Shown in pieces: positions 8,769 through 16,306 of a DNA stretch of 64,000 nucleotides. Under the pieces are notes generated by a model, which saw nothing but the letters and a program-made list of their open reading frames with translations, was not told where the DNA came from and made no database searches. The DNA is taken from the NCBI RefSeq assembly GCF_001509485.1, contig NZ_LLZI01000169.1, positions 1 through 64,000 of the forward strand, read 5' to 3'. The stretch's first letter is position 1. Each line of letters begins with the position of its first letter. The position numbers and the translations under genes are program-made. This DNA is from Streptomyces sp. NRRL F-4489 (lineage in GTDB: Bacteria; Actinomycetota; Actinomycetes; Streptomycetales; Streptomycetaceae).

Positions 8769-9288
8769 GGCTGGCTCCTTCGTGCCGGCCGTCAGCGGCA
8801 GGCGCGGCGCAACGCGGCCCGGAACGAGGACGTACCAGACGGCAACAGGCCGTACGTCCGCAAAGCGGGCGGCGCTCGGTGCGGTGCTACTGACGGCAGT
8901 TCGCTGACATCACGGAAGTAAGAGTCGAAGGCGCTCTTCCGTCATCCGCGTCCGGAGCAGGAGAACTTCGCGGGTTTCGCCGCCGCGCGGCGGGGTACGG
9001 AAGCTCTCGGATCAGATGTGTCGCCGCGCGGGCGGGATGACGGGAGAACTATCGGTACTGCACGGTCGACTCGGATCCACCGCAGCCCCACCTCCTCCGG
9101 CCGGTCCCCGCTGGGGGACGATCGTCATTCCCTGACCAGACGGCAAGGCTACCAGCCGCCTGGAGGGCCCGGGCTGCCCTTTGCCCGTTCCATAACAAGC
9201 CCGTTGCCCGGGCGTTGTGCGAGCGGGCCGATCGGCGGTGCCGGACCGGGCCGAACGGCGGCTCCGGCGGCGGCCCTATGCTCGCCGT
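8769..9288. other. 520-bp intergenic region between divergent corA and SUFU genes
   Basis: No coding frame here has a ribosome site or plausible codon bias. It must contain the corA promoter and leader on the minus strand. One imperfect stem is visible at about 8912-8943: ACGGA ... AGAG pairing with CTCT ... TCCGT with a bulge. I could not match it to a known magnesium riboswitch. At the right end TATGCT (9277-9282), six bases before the ATG of the SUFU gene, looks like a leaderless promoter. Confidence 0.5.
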
Positions 9289-9873
9289 ATGTCTGACGTT
9301 CTTGAGCTGGTCGAGGCCCGGTTGCGCACGGCGCTGGGCGAAGCGGACGCCCGGGCCGCCGTCACCTTCCTCGGCACCGACCGCATCGAGGTGCTGCGCT
9401 TCCTCGACGGCGATGTGGTGCGCTACGCCACGCTCGGGATGTCCGCCCGGCCGATGACCGACCCGACCGCCGTCCTCGCCGATCCGCTGCGCGGTCCGCG
9501 CGCCGAACTCCTGCTCTCCGTACGGGCCGGCCGCGCCGACACCGACAAGGTGCTCCGCACGCTCGCCGTGCTCGCCGCGTCCCCGCAGGTCGAGGGCGTC
9601 GTCGTGGCGTCCGGCGCGTCGCTGGACGTGGGCGGGCCGCTGTGGCCCGGGGCGCCGTTCACCTCGGTGCTGGTCGGCGCGCCCGGCGGCCTGGTCGAGG
9701 ACCTGGAGCTGGACGAGCCGATGGACCCGGTGGCGTTCCTCCCTCTGCTGCCGATGACGCCCAACGAGGCCGCGTGGAAGCGGGTGCACGGCGCCGAGGC
9801 GCTCCAGGCCCGCTGGCTGGAGCGCGGCACGGATCTGCGCGACCCGCTGCGGGCCGGGGTGGCGCTGGACTGA
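9289..9873 (+). CDS. Suppressor-of-fused (SUFU) domain protein
   Basis: A 194-aa soluble protein that matches the bacterial SUFU-domain pattern: early DRIEVLRF, central AELLLSVR, and the late segment FLPLLPMTPNEAAWKR. The bacterial family has no proven function, although members are often linked to immunity or toxin loci. Here the neighbours are ordinary (corA and an MFS gene). ATG at 9289 has no ribosome site; TATGCT six bases upstream suggests a leaderless transcript. A small stem-loop (9862-9868 with 9876-9882) spans its stop codon. Confidence 0.83.
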   Translation: MSDVLELVEARLRTALGEADARAAVTFLGTDRIEVLRFLDGDVVRYATLGMSARPMTDPTAVLADPLRGPRAELLLSVRAGRADTDKVLRTLAVLAASPQVEGVVVASGASLDVGGPLWPGAPFTSVLVGAPGGLVEDLELDEPMDPVAFLPLLPMTPNEAAWKRVHGAEALQARWLERGTDLRDPLRAGVALD

Positions 9874-9908
9874 CGCCAGCGCGCGTACGGCCCGGCGCCG
9901 GACGGGCC
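9862..9908. terminator. Two small stem-loops at the convergent SUFU/MFS junction
   Basis: GCGCTGG (9862-9868) pairs with CCAGCGC (9876-9882) across the SUFU stop codon, and GGCCCG (9889-9894) pairs with CGGGCC (9903-9908). They lie just before the stop of the minus-strand MFS gene at 9930, so they may end transcription in both directions. Confidence 0.5.
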
Positions 9909-9929
9909 ACCAGCTCACGAGGGGGCGGC

Positions 9930-11186
9930 TCACTCCGCGAAGGCCGCCACCCCGTCCTCCGCCGCGTGCCGGGGCTCCAGCTCCTCCGCGCGCAGGGTCA
10001 GCGCCCGGCGGCGGAGACCCACGACGCCCGCGCCGGCCGCCGCGGCCAGCGCCGCGACCACGAACGGCAGGTGGATATCGGTCCACTCCGCGATCTTCGG
10101 GGCGAGGAACGGCGCGGCCGCCGCCGCGAACCACCGCACGAAGTTGTAGCCGGCGCTGGCCACCGGCCGCGGGGCGTCCGAGACGCCGAGGGCCAGCTCG
10201 GTGAAGACGGTGTTGTTCAGGCCGATGAAGGCGCCCGAGAGGATCGTGCACACCACCGCCGTGGTGTGGTCGCCGTAGCCGAGCACGACCAGGTCCGCGG
10301 CGAGCAGCAGCAGCGAGCCGCCCAGCACCCGCAGCGACCCGAACCGCTCCTGGAGCCGGGGCGCCAGGATCACCGAGAAGACCGCCAGCAGCACACCCCA
10401 GGCGAAGAACACCCCGCCCGACTTGTACGGGGACATGTTCAGCACGAACGGGGTGAACGCCAGCACCGTGAAGAACGCGTAGTTGTAGAAGAACGCGGCG
10501 ATCGCGGCCGAGGCCAGCCCGCCGTGGCCGAGCGCCTTCACCGGGTCCAGCAGCGAGGTCTTCCGCGCCGGCCGGGGCTGCTCCTTCAGCAGCACGGTGA
10601 TGGCGATGAAGCCGATGGCCATCAGGACGGCGGTCCCGAAGAACGGGTAGCGCCACTTCATATCGCCCAGGACGGCGCCCAGCAGCGGCCCGCAGGCCAT
10701 GCCGAGACCGAGCGCGGACTCGTAGAGCAGGATCGCCGCCGCGCTGCCGCCGGCCGCCGCGCCCACGATCACCGCGAGCGACGTGGAGACGAAGAGCGCG
10801 TTGCCCAGGCCCCAGCCGGCCCGGAAGCCGACCAGCTCGCCGACCGAGGACGAGGTGCCGGACAGCGCCGCGAAGACCACCACCAGCGCGAGCCCGGCCA
10901 GCAGCGTCTTGCGGCCGCCTATCCGGCTGGAGACGAAGCCGGTGACCAGCATCGCCACGGCGGTGATCAGGAAGTACGAGGTGAACAGGAGGGAGACCTG
11001 GCTGCTGGAGGCGTGCAGGCCCTTGGCGATCGAGGGGAGGATCGGGTCGACCAGGCCGATGCCCATGAAGGCGACGACCGAGGCGCCGGCGGTGGCCCAG
11101 ACCGCCATCGGCTGCCGGAGGAGCGAGGTGCCGCCCTCGTCGAACGGATCGTCGTGGGTGCCACCACCGTGGCCGCTGCTGCGCAT
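9930..11186 (-). CDS. MFS drug/metabolite efflux transporter (12 TM type)
   Basis: A 418-aa major facilitator protein with about 12 membrane helices. After a polar N-terminus (MRSSGHGGGTHDDPFDEGG) helix 1 carries MGIGLVDPILPSIAKGL, the usual first-helix motif of DHA1-type proton antiporters, and the 2-3 loop has SRIGGRKTLL (motif A). The substrate cannot be read from sequence. ATG at 11186 follows GGAAGGGG. Its promoter (11259-11288) contains an inverted repeat, so expression is likely controlled by a repressor that is not encoded next to it. Confidence 0.92.
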   Translation of the reverse strand: MRSSGHGGGTHDDPFDEGGTSLLRQPMAVWATAGASVVAFMGIGLVDPILPSIAKGLHASSSQVSLLFTSYFLITAVAMLVTGFVSSRIGGRKTLLAGLALVVVFAALSGTSSSVGELVGFRAGWGLGNALFVSTSLAVIVGAAAGGSAAAILLYESALGLGMACGPLLGAVLGDMKWRYPFFGTAVLMAIGFIAITVLLKEQPRPARKTSLLDPVKALGHGGLASAAIAAFFYNYAFFTVLAFTPFVLNMSPYKSGGVFFAWGVLLAVFSVILAPRLQERFGSLRVLGGSLLLLAADLVVLGYGDHTTAVVCTILSGAFIGLNNTVFTELALGVSDAPRPVASAGYNFVRWFAAAAAPFLAPKIAEWTDIHLPFVVAALAAAAGAGVVGLRRRALTLRAEELEPRHAAEDGVAAFAE

Positions 11187-11258
11187 GCCGGTGTTTCCCC
11201 TTCCTGTGCGTGAGGCGCGTACGGGCGGGACCGCCCGCCGAATCGTTGCCGTTTACAC

Positions 11259-11288
11259 ATAATAAGTTAGCGACCCTAATGGGTGCAA
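11259..11288 (-). promoter_or_regulatory. Promoter of the MFS gene with internal operator
   Basis: On the minus strand TTGCAC (11288-11283) and TATTAT (11264-11259) are separated by 18 bp, a strong housekeeping-type promoter. Between them TTAG (11267-11270) and CTAA (11276-11279) form an inverted repeat with a 5-bp spacer, well placed for a repressor. Confidence 0.65.
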
Positions 11289-11415
11289 GTAGCAACTACC
11301 TGCCCGGAGGGGGTCGTCCGACCCGCCAAGTGGGCGCGCCCGTACGGGAAAAGGGGCACACCGGTTGGGTGATCGTCCTTGACGGGACGGCGGGGCTGGA
11401 GGACCGTTGGTCCTT

Positions 11416-12054
11416 ATGAGGGGCGAACCCAGTTGCCCGAAGTGCGGAGGCCGGGTGCGGGCGCCCGGTCTCTTTTCCGACTCCTGGCAGTGCGCCGTGC
11501 ACGGCACCGTGCACCCGCTCCAGCCGGTCGTCCCGCCGAGCGTCGAGGCGCTCGGCGTCGTCGTGCACCGCGCCCAGGTGCCGGTCTGGATGCCCTGGCC
11601 GCTGCCGGTCGGCTGGCTCTTCACCGGCGTCGCCTGCGCCGGCGACGACCGCAGCGGCGGGCGCGCCACCGCCGTCGCCTGCTCCGGCCCCGGCCCGCTC
11701 GGCGGCCCCGGCGAGCTGCTGCTGATCGCCGAGGAGCTGGGCGTCGGCCTCGGCGCCCGCTACGCCGGGATCGACGGCCCGGACCCCGGCCCGCACCTGC
11801 GCCTGGGCGCCGCCCCGCACGGCAAGGTCCTCGCGGCCGGCCGCCCGACCCCGCTCTGGCAGGTCAACGGCGCCCCCTCGGACCGCGCGGTGTTCGCCGG
11901 CGAGGCCCGCGGACTGTGGCTCTGGGCGATCGCCTGGCCCGAGCAGTCCGGGCTGCTGATGTACGACGAGCTGGTGCTCACGGATCTGCGTGAGGCCGGC
12001 GCCGAAGTGGATCTGCTGCCCTGCGGGGCGCTCTCGCCGAGGATTCTGAGCTGA
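11416..12054 (+). CDS. Zinc-ribbon protein of the Streptomyces DUF6758 type
   Basis: A 212-aa protein starting MRGEPSCPKCGG. It has an N-terminal CPKC pair followed by Cys and His (SWQCAVHGTVHP) that look like a small zinc ribbon, then an alpha/beta body with many Trp and Pro residues. No catalytic motif is visible. ATG 11416 is chosen, although TTG 11407 is close behind GGAGGA and cannot be excluded. The gene is divergent from the MFS transporter, so the two share the 11.2-11.4 kb intergenic region. The DUF number is from memory. Confidence 0.75.
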   Translation: MRGEPSCPKCGGRVRAPGLFSDSWQCAVHGTVHPLQPVVPPSVEALGVVVHRAQVPVWMPWPLPVGWLFTGVACAGDDRSGGRATAVACSGPGPLGGPGELLLIAEELGVGLGARYAGIDGPDPGPHLRLGAAPHGKVLAAGRPTPLWQVNGAPSDRAVFAGEARGLWLWAIAWPEQSGLLMYDELVLTDLREAGAEVDLLPCGALSPRILS

Positions 12055-12239
12055 CGCCGGCGCGTCGCCATCGAATCCCGGGCCGGTGCCCGGTCGGTGG
12101 GCGGTGCGGGCACCGCCGGGCGCCCGGTATCCTTCAGTAGTCCGTGGTAGTGCCGAGCAGTCCTTACGGCCGCCGCGGGGCCACGGCCCGTCCCGGGCCC
12201 GCCGCCGCAACCGTCCCGCAGCAGTCTGGAGTCTGTGCC

Positions 12240-13091
12240 GTGCGTATCGACCTGCACACCCACTCCACCGCTTCCGACGGTACGGACACCCCCGCCGAGC
12301 TGGTGCGCAACGCCGCGGCCGCCGGTCTGGACGTCGTCGCGCTGACCGACCACGACACCGTCGCCGGCTACGCCGAGGCGCGCGCCGCGCTGCCCGCCGG
12401 GCTGACCCTGGTCACCGGCGCCGAGCTGTCCTGCCGCCTCGACGGCACCAGCCTGCACATGCTCGCCTACCTCTTCGACCCCGACGAGCCGGAGCTGGCC
12501 CGCGAGCGCGAGCTGGTCCGCGACGACCGGATCCCGCGCGCCCGCGCCATGGTCGGCAAGCTGCGCGACCTCGGCATCCCGGTCACCTGGGAGCAGGTCG
12601 CCCGGATCGCCGGCGACGGCTCCGTGGGCCGCCCGCACATCGCCACCGCCCTGGTCGAACTGGGCGTGGTCGGCTCGGTCTCCGAGGCGTTCACCCGGTG
12701 GCTGGCCAACGACGGCCCGGCCTACGTGGAGAAGCACGAGCTGGACCCGTTCGACGCGATCCGGCTGATCAAGGGCGCCGGCGGGGTCGCGGTCTTCGCG
12801 CACCCGCTCGCCCTCAAGCGCGGTCTGTGCGTCCCGGAGAGCGCGATCGCCGAGCTGGCCGCGGCCGGTCTGGACGGCGTCGAGGTCGACCACATGGACC
12901 ACGACCCCGCGACCCGCGCCCGGCTGCGCGGGCTCGCCGCCGAGCTGGGCCTGCTGACCACCGGCTCCAGCGACTACCACGGCAGCCGCAAGTCCTGCGG
13001 CCTCGGCGACTGCACCACCGACCCCGAGATCTACGGCGAGATCACCCGCCGGGCCACCGGCGCGTTCCCCGTGCCGGGCGCGGGCGGCTGA
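12240..13091 (+). CDS. PHP-domain phosphoesterase (RNase AM / YciV type)
   Basis: A 283-aa metal-dependent phosphoesterase. The PHP motifs are intact: DLHTHS at residues 3-8, LTDHDT near residue 37, the inner HMLAY, EKHELDPF, VFAHPLA and the last SSDYHG. Family members such as E. coli YciV remove nucleotides from 5' RNA ends and hydrolyse 3',5'-bisphosphonucleotides; the length matches. GTG 12240 has GGAG at 12228-12231. A TATCCT box at 12128-12133 may be the -10, giving a leader of about 100 nt. Confidence 0.88.
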   Translation: MRIDLHTHSTASDGTDTPAELVRNAAAAGLDVVALTDHDTVAGYAEARAALPAGLTLVTGAELSCRLDGTSLHMLAYLFDPDEPELARERELVRDDRIPRARAMVGKLRDLGIPVTWEQVARIAGDGSVGRPHIATALVELGVVGSVSEAFTRWLANDGPAYVEKHELDPFDAIRLIKGAGGVAVFAHPLALKRGLCVPESAIAELAAAGLDGVEVDHMDHDPATRARLRGLAAELGLLTTGSSDYHGSRKSCGLGDCTTDPEIYGEITRRATGAFPVPGAGG

Positions 13092-13264
13092 CCGTCCGGG
13101 TCCCGGCCCGGCCGCCGGGCCGGCTGCCGTAGCGCGTTGCCCTGATCAGGGACGCGCCCTGCCCCTGCCTGCCTTCCCCGGCTTCTCCCTGCCCGGGAAG
13201 GCGTCGTCAGGGTGACCCCTCACCCCTCCCTTCCGTTCGTCCGTACCACCGCAAGGCCAGCACC

Positions 13265-13870
13265 GTGTTCGACGTCGCCGTTTTCAGCACCCTCTTTGTC
13301 ACGCTTTTTGTGATCATGGACCCCCCGGGTATCACCCCGATCTTCCTCGCCCTGACCGCCGGCCGCCCGGCCAAGGTCCAGCGCCGGATGGCCTGGCAGG
13401 CGGCCGCCGTCGCGTTCGGCGTGATCGCCGTCTTCGGCCTGTTCGGGAAGCAGATCCTGGGCCGGCTGCACATCTCCACGCCCGCCCTGATGATCGCTGG
13501 CGGGCTGCTGCTCCTGCTCGTCGCGCTGGACCTGCTGACCGGCAAGTCCGAGGAGCCGACCCAGACCAAGGACGTCAATGTGGCGCTGGTCCCGCTGGGT
13601 ATGCCGCTGCTGGCCGGTCCGGGCGCGATCGTCTCGGTGATCCTCGCGGTGCAGCACGCGCACGGCACCGCCGCCCGGATCTCGGTCTGGGCCGCCATCG
13701 CGGCGATCCATGTGGTGCTCTATCTGGCGATGCGGTTCTCGCTGGTGATCATCCGCGTGATCAAGGACGGCGGGGTGGTGCTGGTGACGCGGCTGGCCGG
13801 CATGATGCTCTCCGCGCTCGCGGTGCAGCAGATCATCAACGGCGTCACCCAGGTGATCCAGGGCTCCTGA
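13265..13870 (+). CDS. MarC family integral membrane protein
   Basis: A 201-aa protein with about six membrane helices. It opens with FVTLFVIMDPPGITPIF, the MarC signature with the conserved D-P-x-G in the first helix, and repeats the pattern in MPLLAGPGAIVSVIL in the second half, consistent with an internal duplication. MarC proteins were once linked to multiple antibiotic resistance, but that is not upheld; the transported substrate is unknown. GTG 13265 is the likely start. A strong terminator follows at 13901. Confidence 0.9.
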   Translation: MFDVAVFSTLFVTLFVIMDPPGITPIFLALTAGRPAKVQRRMAWQAAAVAFGVIAVFGLFGKQILGRLHISTPALMIAGGLLLLLVALDLLTGKSEEPTQTKDVNVALVPLGMPLLAGPGAIVSVILAVQHAHGTAARISVWAAIAAIHVVLYLAMRFSLVIIRVIKDGGVVLVTRLAGMMLSALAVQQIINGVTQVIQGS

Positions 13871-13900
13871 CCCGGATCGCCCCGGCCGTCGGGACAACGG

Positions 13901-13930
13901 CGCCCCCGTACGGCATTCCGTACGGGGGCG
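13901..13930. terminator. Strong perfect-stem terminator
   Basis: CGCCCCCGTACGG (13901-13913) pairs perfectly with CCGTACGGGGGCG (13918-13930) around a CATT loop. It separates marC (+) from the convergent 51-aa gene (-). Confidence 0.85.
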
Positions 13931-13957
13931 TTCGCGTATGAGGGGTGGGGCGGGCGG

Positions 13958-14113
13958 TCAGCCTGCGACGGCGGTGTCGGCCGGGCGGATGTAGATCCGC
14001 TGTCCGATGGCGGCGGCCTGCTGCACGATCTGGTTGACGGAGGCGGCGTCCACGACGGTGCTGTCCACGGCGGCGCCGTCGGCATCGTCCAGGCGCATGA
14101 TCTCGAAGCGCAT
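13958..14113 (-). CDS. 51-aa conserved small protein under a sigma-R-type promoter
   Basis: A short protein beginning MRFEIMRLDDADG and ending IYIRPADTAVAG. ATG 14113 is preceded by GAAGGGAGAA at a proper distance; an upstream in-frame ATG at 14203 lies at the promoter and is rejected. It has no Cys, no signal peptide and no membrane segment. I recall near-identical small ORFs in many Streptomyces but know no function. The exact GGAAT-N18-GTT promoter at 14202-14227 implies induction by thiol-oxidative stress. A hairpin sits in the leader. Confidence 0.82.
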   Translation of the reverse strand: MRFEIMRLDDADGAAVDSTVVDAASVNQIVQQAAAIGQRIYIRPADTAVAG

Positions 14114-14166
14114 ACGGGCTTCTCCCTTCGTCTGATCCTCCTGCGGAGAACTGAATGACAGGACTT

Positions 14167-14186
14167 GCCTGGCTTCGTTGCCAGGC
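14167..14186 (-). other. Stem-loop in the leader of the 51-aa gene
   Basis: GCCTGGC (14167-14173) and GCCAGGC (14180-14186) form a perfect 7-bp stem with a 6-nt loop. With transcription starting near 14195 it would be the very 5' end of the mRNA, where it could protect the RNA or bind a regulator. Confidence 0.5.
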
Positions 14187-14201
14187 GTTCCGTATGGGTA
14201 C

Positions 14202-14227
14202 AACGAGCATACAGCTGAAATGATTCC
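14202..14227 (-). promoter_or_regulatory. Sigma-R-type promoter of the 51-aa gene
   Basis: Minus strand: GGAAT at 14227-14223, 18 bases, then GTT at 14204-14202. The base before is G (GGGAAT), which matches the extended sigma-R/SigH consensus. The predicted start is about 80 nt upstream of the ATG. Confidence 0.7.
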
Positions 14228-14231
14228 CTAC

Positions 14232-14261
14232 GCTAAGGAAAATTTTTCATGGGCTAAGGAA
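14232..14261. repeat. Two direct repeats GCTAAGGAA, 21 bp apart
   Basis: GCTAAGGAA occurs at 14232-14240 and 14253-14261 in an unusually A/T-rich patch. The 21-bp period is two helical turns, and the repeats start 5 bp upstream of the -35 GGAAT of the 51-aa gene. TTCCCTA just left of the first copy makes it a near-palindrome. This is a good candidate for an activator or repressor site. Confidence 0.6.
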
Positions 14262-14386
14262 TGGGTGTGCGGGGGCCGCCATGGCCGTGCGGGGACCGTC
14301 ACCGGCTGCGCGGGAAGACCCCCGCGAGAGCCCGGCGACCACCGTGGTTGTGTCCGCGAAGCGCCCGCCGGGACAATGGGTCCGGT

Positions 14387-15313
14387 ATGAACGACCCCCG
14401 GCCCACCGGCCCCACCGACCTCGCGGCGCTCGCCGCCGGTATCGAGCGCACCAACGAGCTGCTCACCCGGGTCCTCGCCGAGGTCGCCACCACCCCCTCC
14501 ACGCACGCCGTCTTCGCCGACGCCGGCTATGTCTACGCGGCGGCCGGGCGGCTGGTCGCCGGTACGGAGGACCGCAAGGCGTTCGAGCTGGACGCCGAGG
14601 GGATCATCGACGCGTTCATCGAGAAGGCCCGCACGATCTTCCCGGACAGCCGGCTGCTGCGGGTGTACTGGTACGACGGCGCCCGCCGCCGCATCCACAC
14701 CCAGGAGCAGCAGCGGATCGCCGAGCTGCCCGACGTCAAGGTCCGGCTCGGCAACCTCAACGCCCACAACCAGCAGAAGGGCGTCGACTCGCTGATCCGC
14801 ACCGATCTGGAGTCGCTGGCCCGGCACCGGGCGATCACCGACGCGGTGCTGATCGGCGGCGACGAGGACCTGGTCTCCGCGGTCGAGGCGGCCCAGGGCT
14901 ACGGCGCGCGGGTCCACCTCTGGGGCATCGAGGCGCCCGGCGGCCGCAACCAGGCCGAGCCGCTGATGTGGGAGGTCGACAGCGCGCGCGCCTTCGACCT
15001 GGAGTTCTGCAAGCCGTACGTCACCCGGCGGACGGGCGGGGAGATCCCCGAGCCGGGCGCGGGCGAGGGGCCGGCGCCCAGCCGCGAGGAGGTCCGGTTC
15101 GTCGGCGCGCGGGTCGCCGCCCAGTGGCTGTCGGAGCGCGGCCCGGCCTGGGTGGCCGACCTGCTGCCCGGCCACCCGTATCTGCCCGGCACCGTCGACC
15201 AGGAACTCCTCACCGCCGCGGAAGCCCTCCTCCACCACTCGCTGCGCGGACGGGCCGATCTGCGGCGGGTGCTCCGGGACGGGTTCTGGGACCACGTGGA
15301 GGGGCGGTTCTAG
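14387..15313 (+). CDS. NYN (PIN-like) domain ribonuclease family protein
   Basis: A 308-aa soluble protein. The NYN/PIN fold is recognised by an acidic residue in each expected strand: VFADAGYVYAA near residue 47, LNAHNQQKGVDSLIRTDL (about 124-141) and LIGGDEDLV (about 153). The C-terminal 100 residues (QWLSERGPAW to the end) form a separate helical, possibly winged-helix part. NYN proteins are metal-dependent RNases that act on structured RNA. ATG 14387 lacks a ribosome site; TTGTGT (14348-14353) and GACAAT (14372-14377), 18 bp apart, suggest a leaderless start. Confidence 0.85.
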   Translation: MNDPRPTGPTDLAALAAGIERTNELLTRVLAEVATTPSTHAVFADAGYVYAAAGRLVAGTEDRKAFELDAEGIIDAFIEKARTIFPDSRLLRVYWYDGARRRIHTQEQQRIAELPDVKVRLGNLNAHNQQKGVDSLIRTDLESLARHRAITDAVLIGGDEDLVSAVEAAQGYGARVHLWGIEAPGGRNQAEPLMWEVDSARAFDLEFCKPYVTRRTGGEIPEPGAGEGPAPSREEVRFVGARVAAQWLSERGPAWVADLLPGHPYLPGTVDQELLTAAEALLHHSLRGRADLRRVLRDGFWDHVEGRF

Positions 15314-15335
15314 GGGCACCGCGGGCCGCGCTGCG

Positions 15336-16202
15336 TCAGCCGAACTCGCTCCAGAAGCCGGACAGCGCCTGCGCGGTCTTGTCCGGCCGTTCCGCGTTCG
15401 GTGAGTGTTCGGCGTCCTCGATGACCGTGCGGCGGGCGGCGAGCCGGCGGGCCATATCGTCCATCAGCGGCACCGGCCAGGCGTAGTCCACGGCGCCGGA
15501 GACGACGTGGACCGGCAGCCCCGTACGGGCCAGCTCCGCGACGCGGTCGGGCTCGGCCAGCATCTGCCGGCCGGTGGCGATCAGCTGCTCGGGAACGGTA
15601 TTCAGCCAGCGTTGCCGCAGGAACGCGCCGACTTCCGGCGGCGTGTCCGCGTCCGCCGCCTCCGGCGGGTCGAGCGCCCGCATCGCCTCCCACACCCGCG
15701 CCATGTCCATCCGGCCCAGCGCGTCGATCAGCATCCGCACCCGCGCCTGCTGCGCCGGGTCGATGGCCGCCGGGCCCGAGCTGAGCACCGTGAGCGTACG
15801 GAACGGCGCCGGGTCGCACAGCACCGCGGCCCGGGTGATCAGCCCGCCGAGCGAATGCCCGAGCAGATGCAGCGGACCGCCGCCGGGCTCGCCCAGGGCC
15901 CGCGCCTGGGCCAGTACGTCGAGCGCCAACTCCCGTTGCTCATAAGCCGGTTGGTCGCGCGGGCCGGGGGTTTCGTGCTGCCCGCGGCCGTCCACCGCGA
16001 CCGCCCGGAAACCGGCCGCGGCCAGCGGGGCCAGCAGTCCGATGAAGTCCTCCTTGCTGCCGGTGAACCCGGGGACGAGGAGGGCGGTGCCGAGCGGCGC
16101 GGCGGCGGGGCGGGCGTCGTGCACGGCGAACGCGCCGCGCTCGGTGCCGAGCCGGTACGCGCGGGCGCACGGCGGCAGTGTGAGGGTGGGCGGCCTGCTC
16201 AT
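15336..16202 (-). CDS. Alpha/beta hydrolase
   Basis: A 288-aa hydrolase. The nucleophile elbow is GHSLGG, the oxyanion part is VPGFTGSKEDF, and the C-terminal His is in DAEHSPNAERP, so the triad appears complete. The cap region is helical and short. The substrate is not predictable. ATG 16202 has no ribosome site; on the minus strand TAGCCT (16215-16210) lies seven bases upstream, so the mRNA is probably leaderless. It is convergent with the NYN gene, with only 22 bp between stops. Confidence 0.87.
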   Translation of the reverse strand: MSRPPTLTLPPCARAYRLGTERGAFAVHDARPAAAPLGTALLVPGFTGSKEDFIGLLAPLAAAGFRAVAVDGRGQHETPGPRDQPAYEQRELALDVLAQARALGEPGGGPLHLLGHSLGGLITRAAVLCDPAPFRTLTVLSSGPAAIDPAQQARVRMLIDALGRMDMARVWEAMRALDPPEAADADTPPEVGAFLRQRWLNTVPEQLIATGRQMLAEPDRVAELARTGLPVHVVSGAVDYAWPVPLMDDMARRLAARRTVIEDAEHSPNAERPDKTAQALSGFWSEFG

Positions 16203-16216
16203 GGGGACGAGGCTAT

Positions 16217-16246
16217 CGCCCGGAACGCCGCCGCCCGGAACGCCGG
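16217..16246. repeat. Tandem 15-bp repeat, two copies
   Basis: GCCCGGAACGCCG occurs twice in direct tandem with a 15-bp period, between the hydrolase start and the helicase stop. No role is evident. Confidence 0.45.
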
Positions 16247-16306
16247 CGACCCGGCGCCCGCGCGGTGCGGGGCCGGGTCGTCGTGGGTGCCGTACGGGCG
16301 GGCCGA

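Noticed and set aside
8769..9288. Possible magnesium riboswitch (M-box-like) in the corA leader
   Set aside because: Only one imperfect stem is visible and I could not match the conserved core. A covariance-model search would decide.
9289..9873. SUFU-domain gene as part of a polymorphic toxin immunity locus
   Set aside because: No toxin, secretion or immunity neighbours; flanking genes are corA and an MFS pump.
13958..14203. 81-codon version of the small gene starting at 14203
   Set aside because: It would start at the promoter GTT, before the predicted transcript start, and has no ribosome site.
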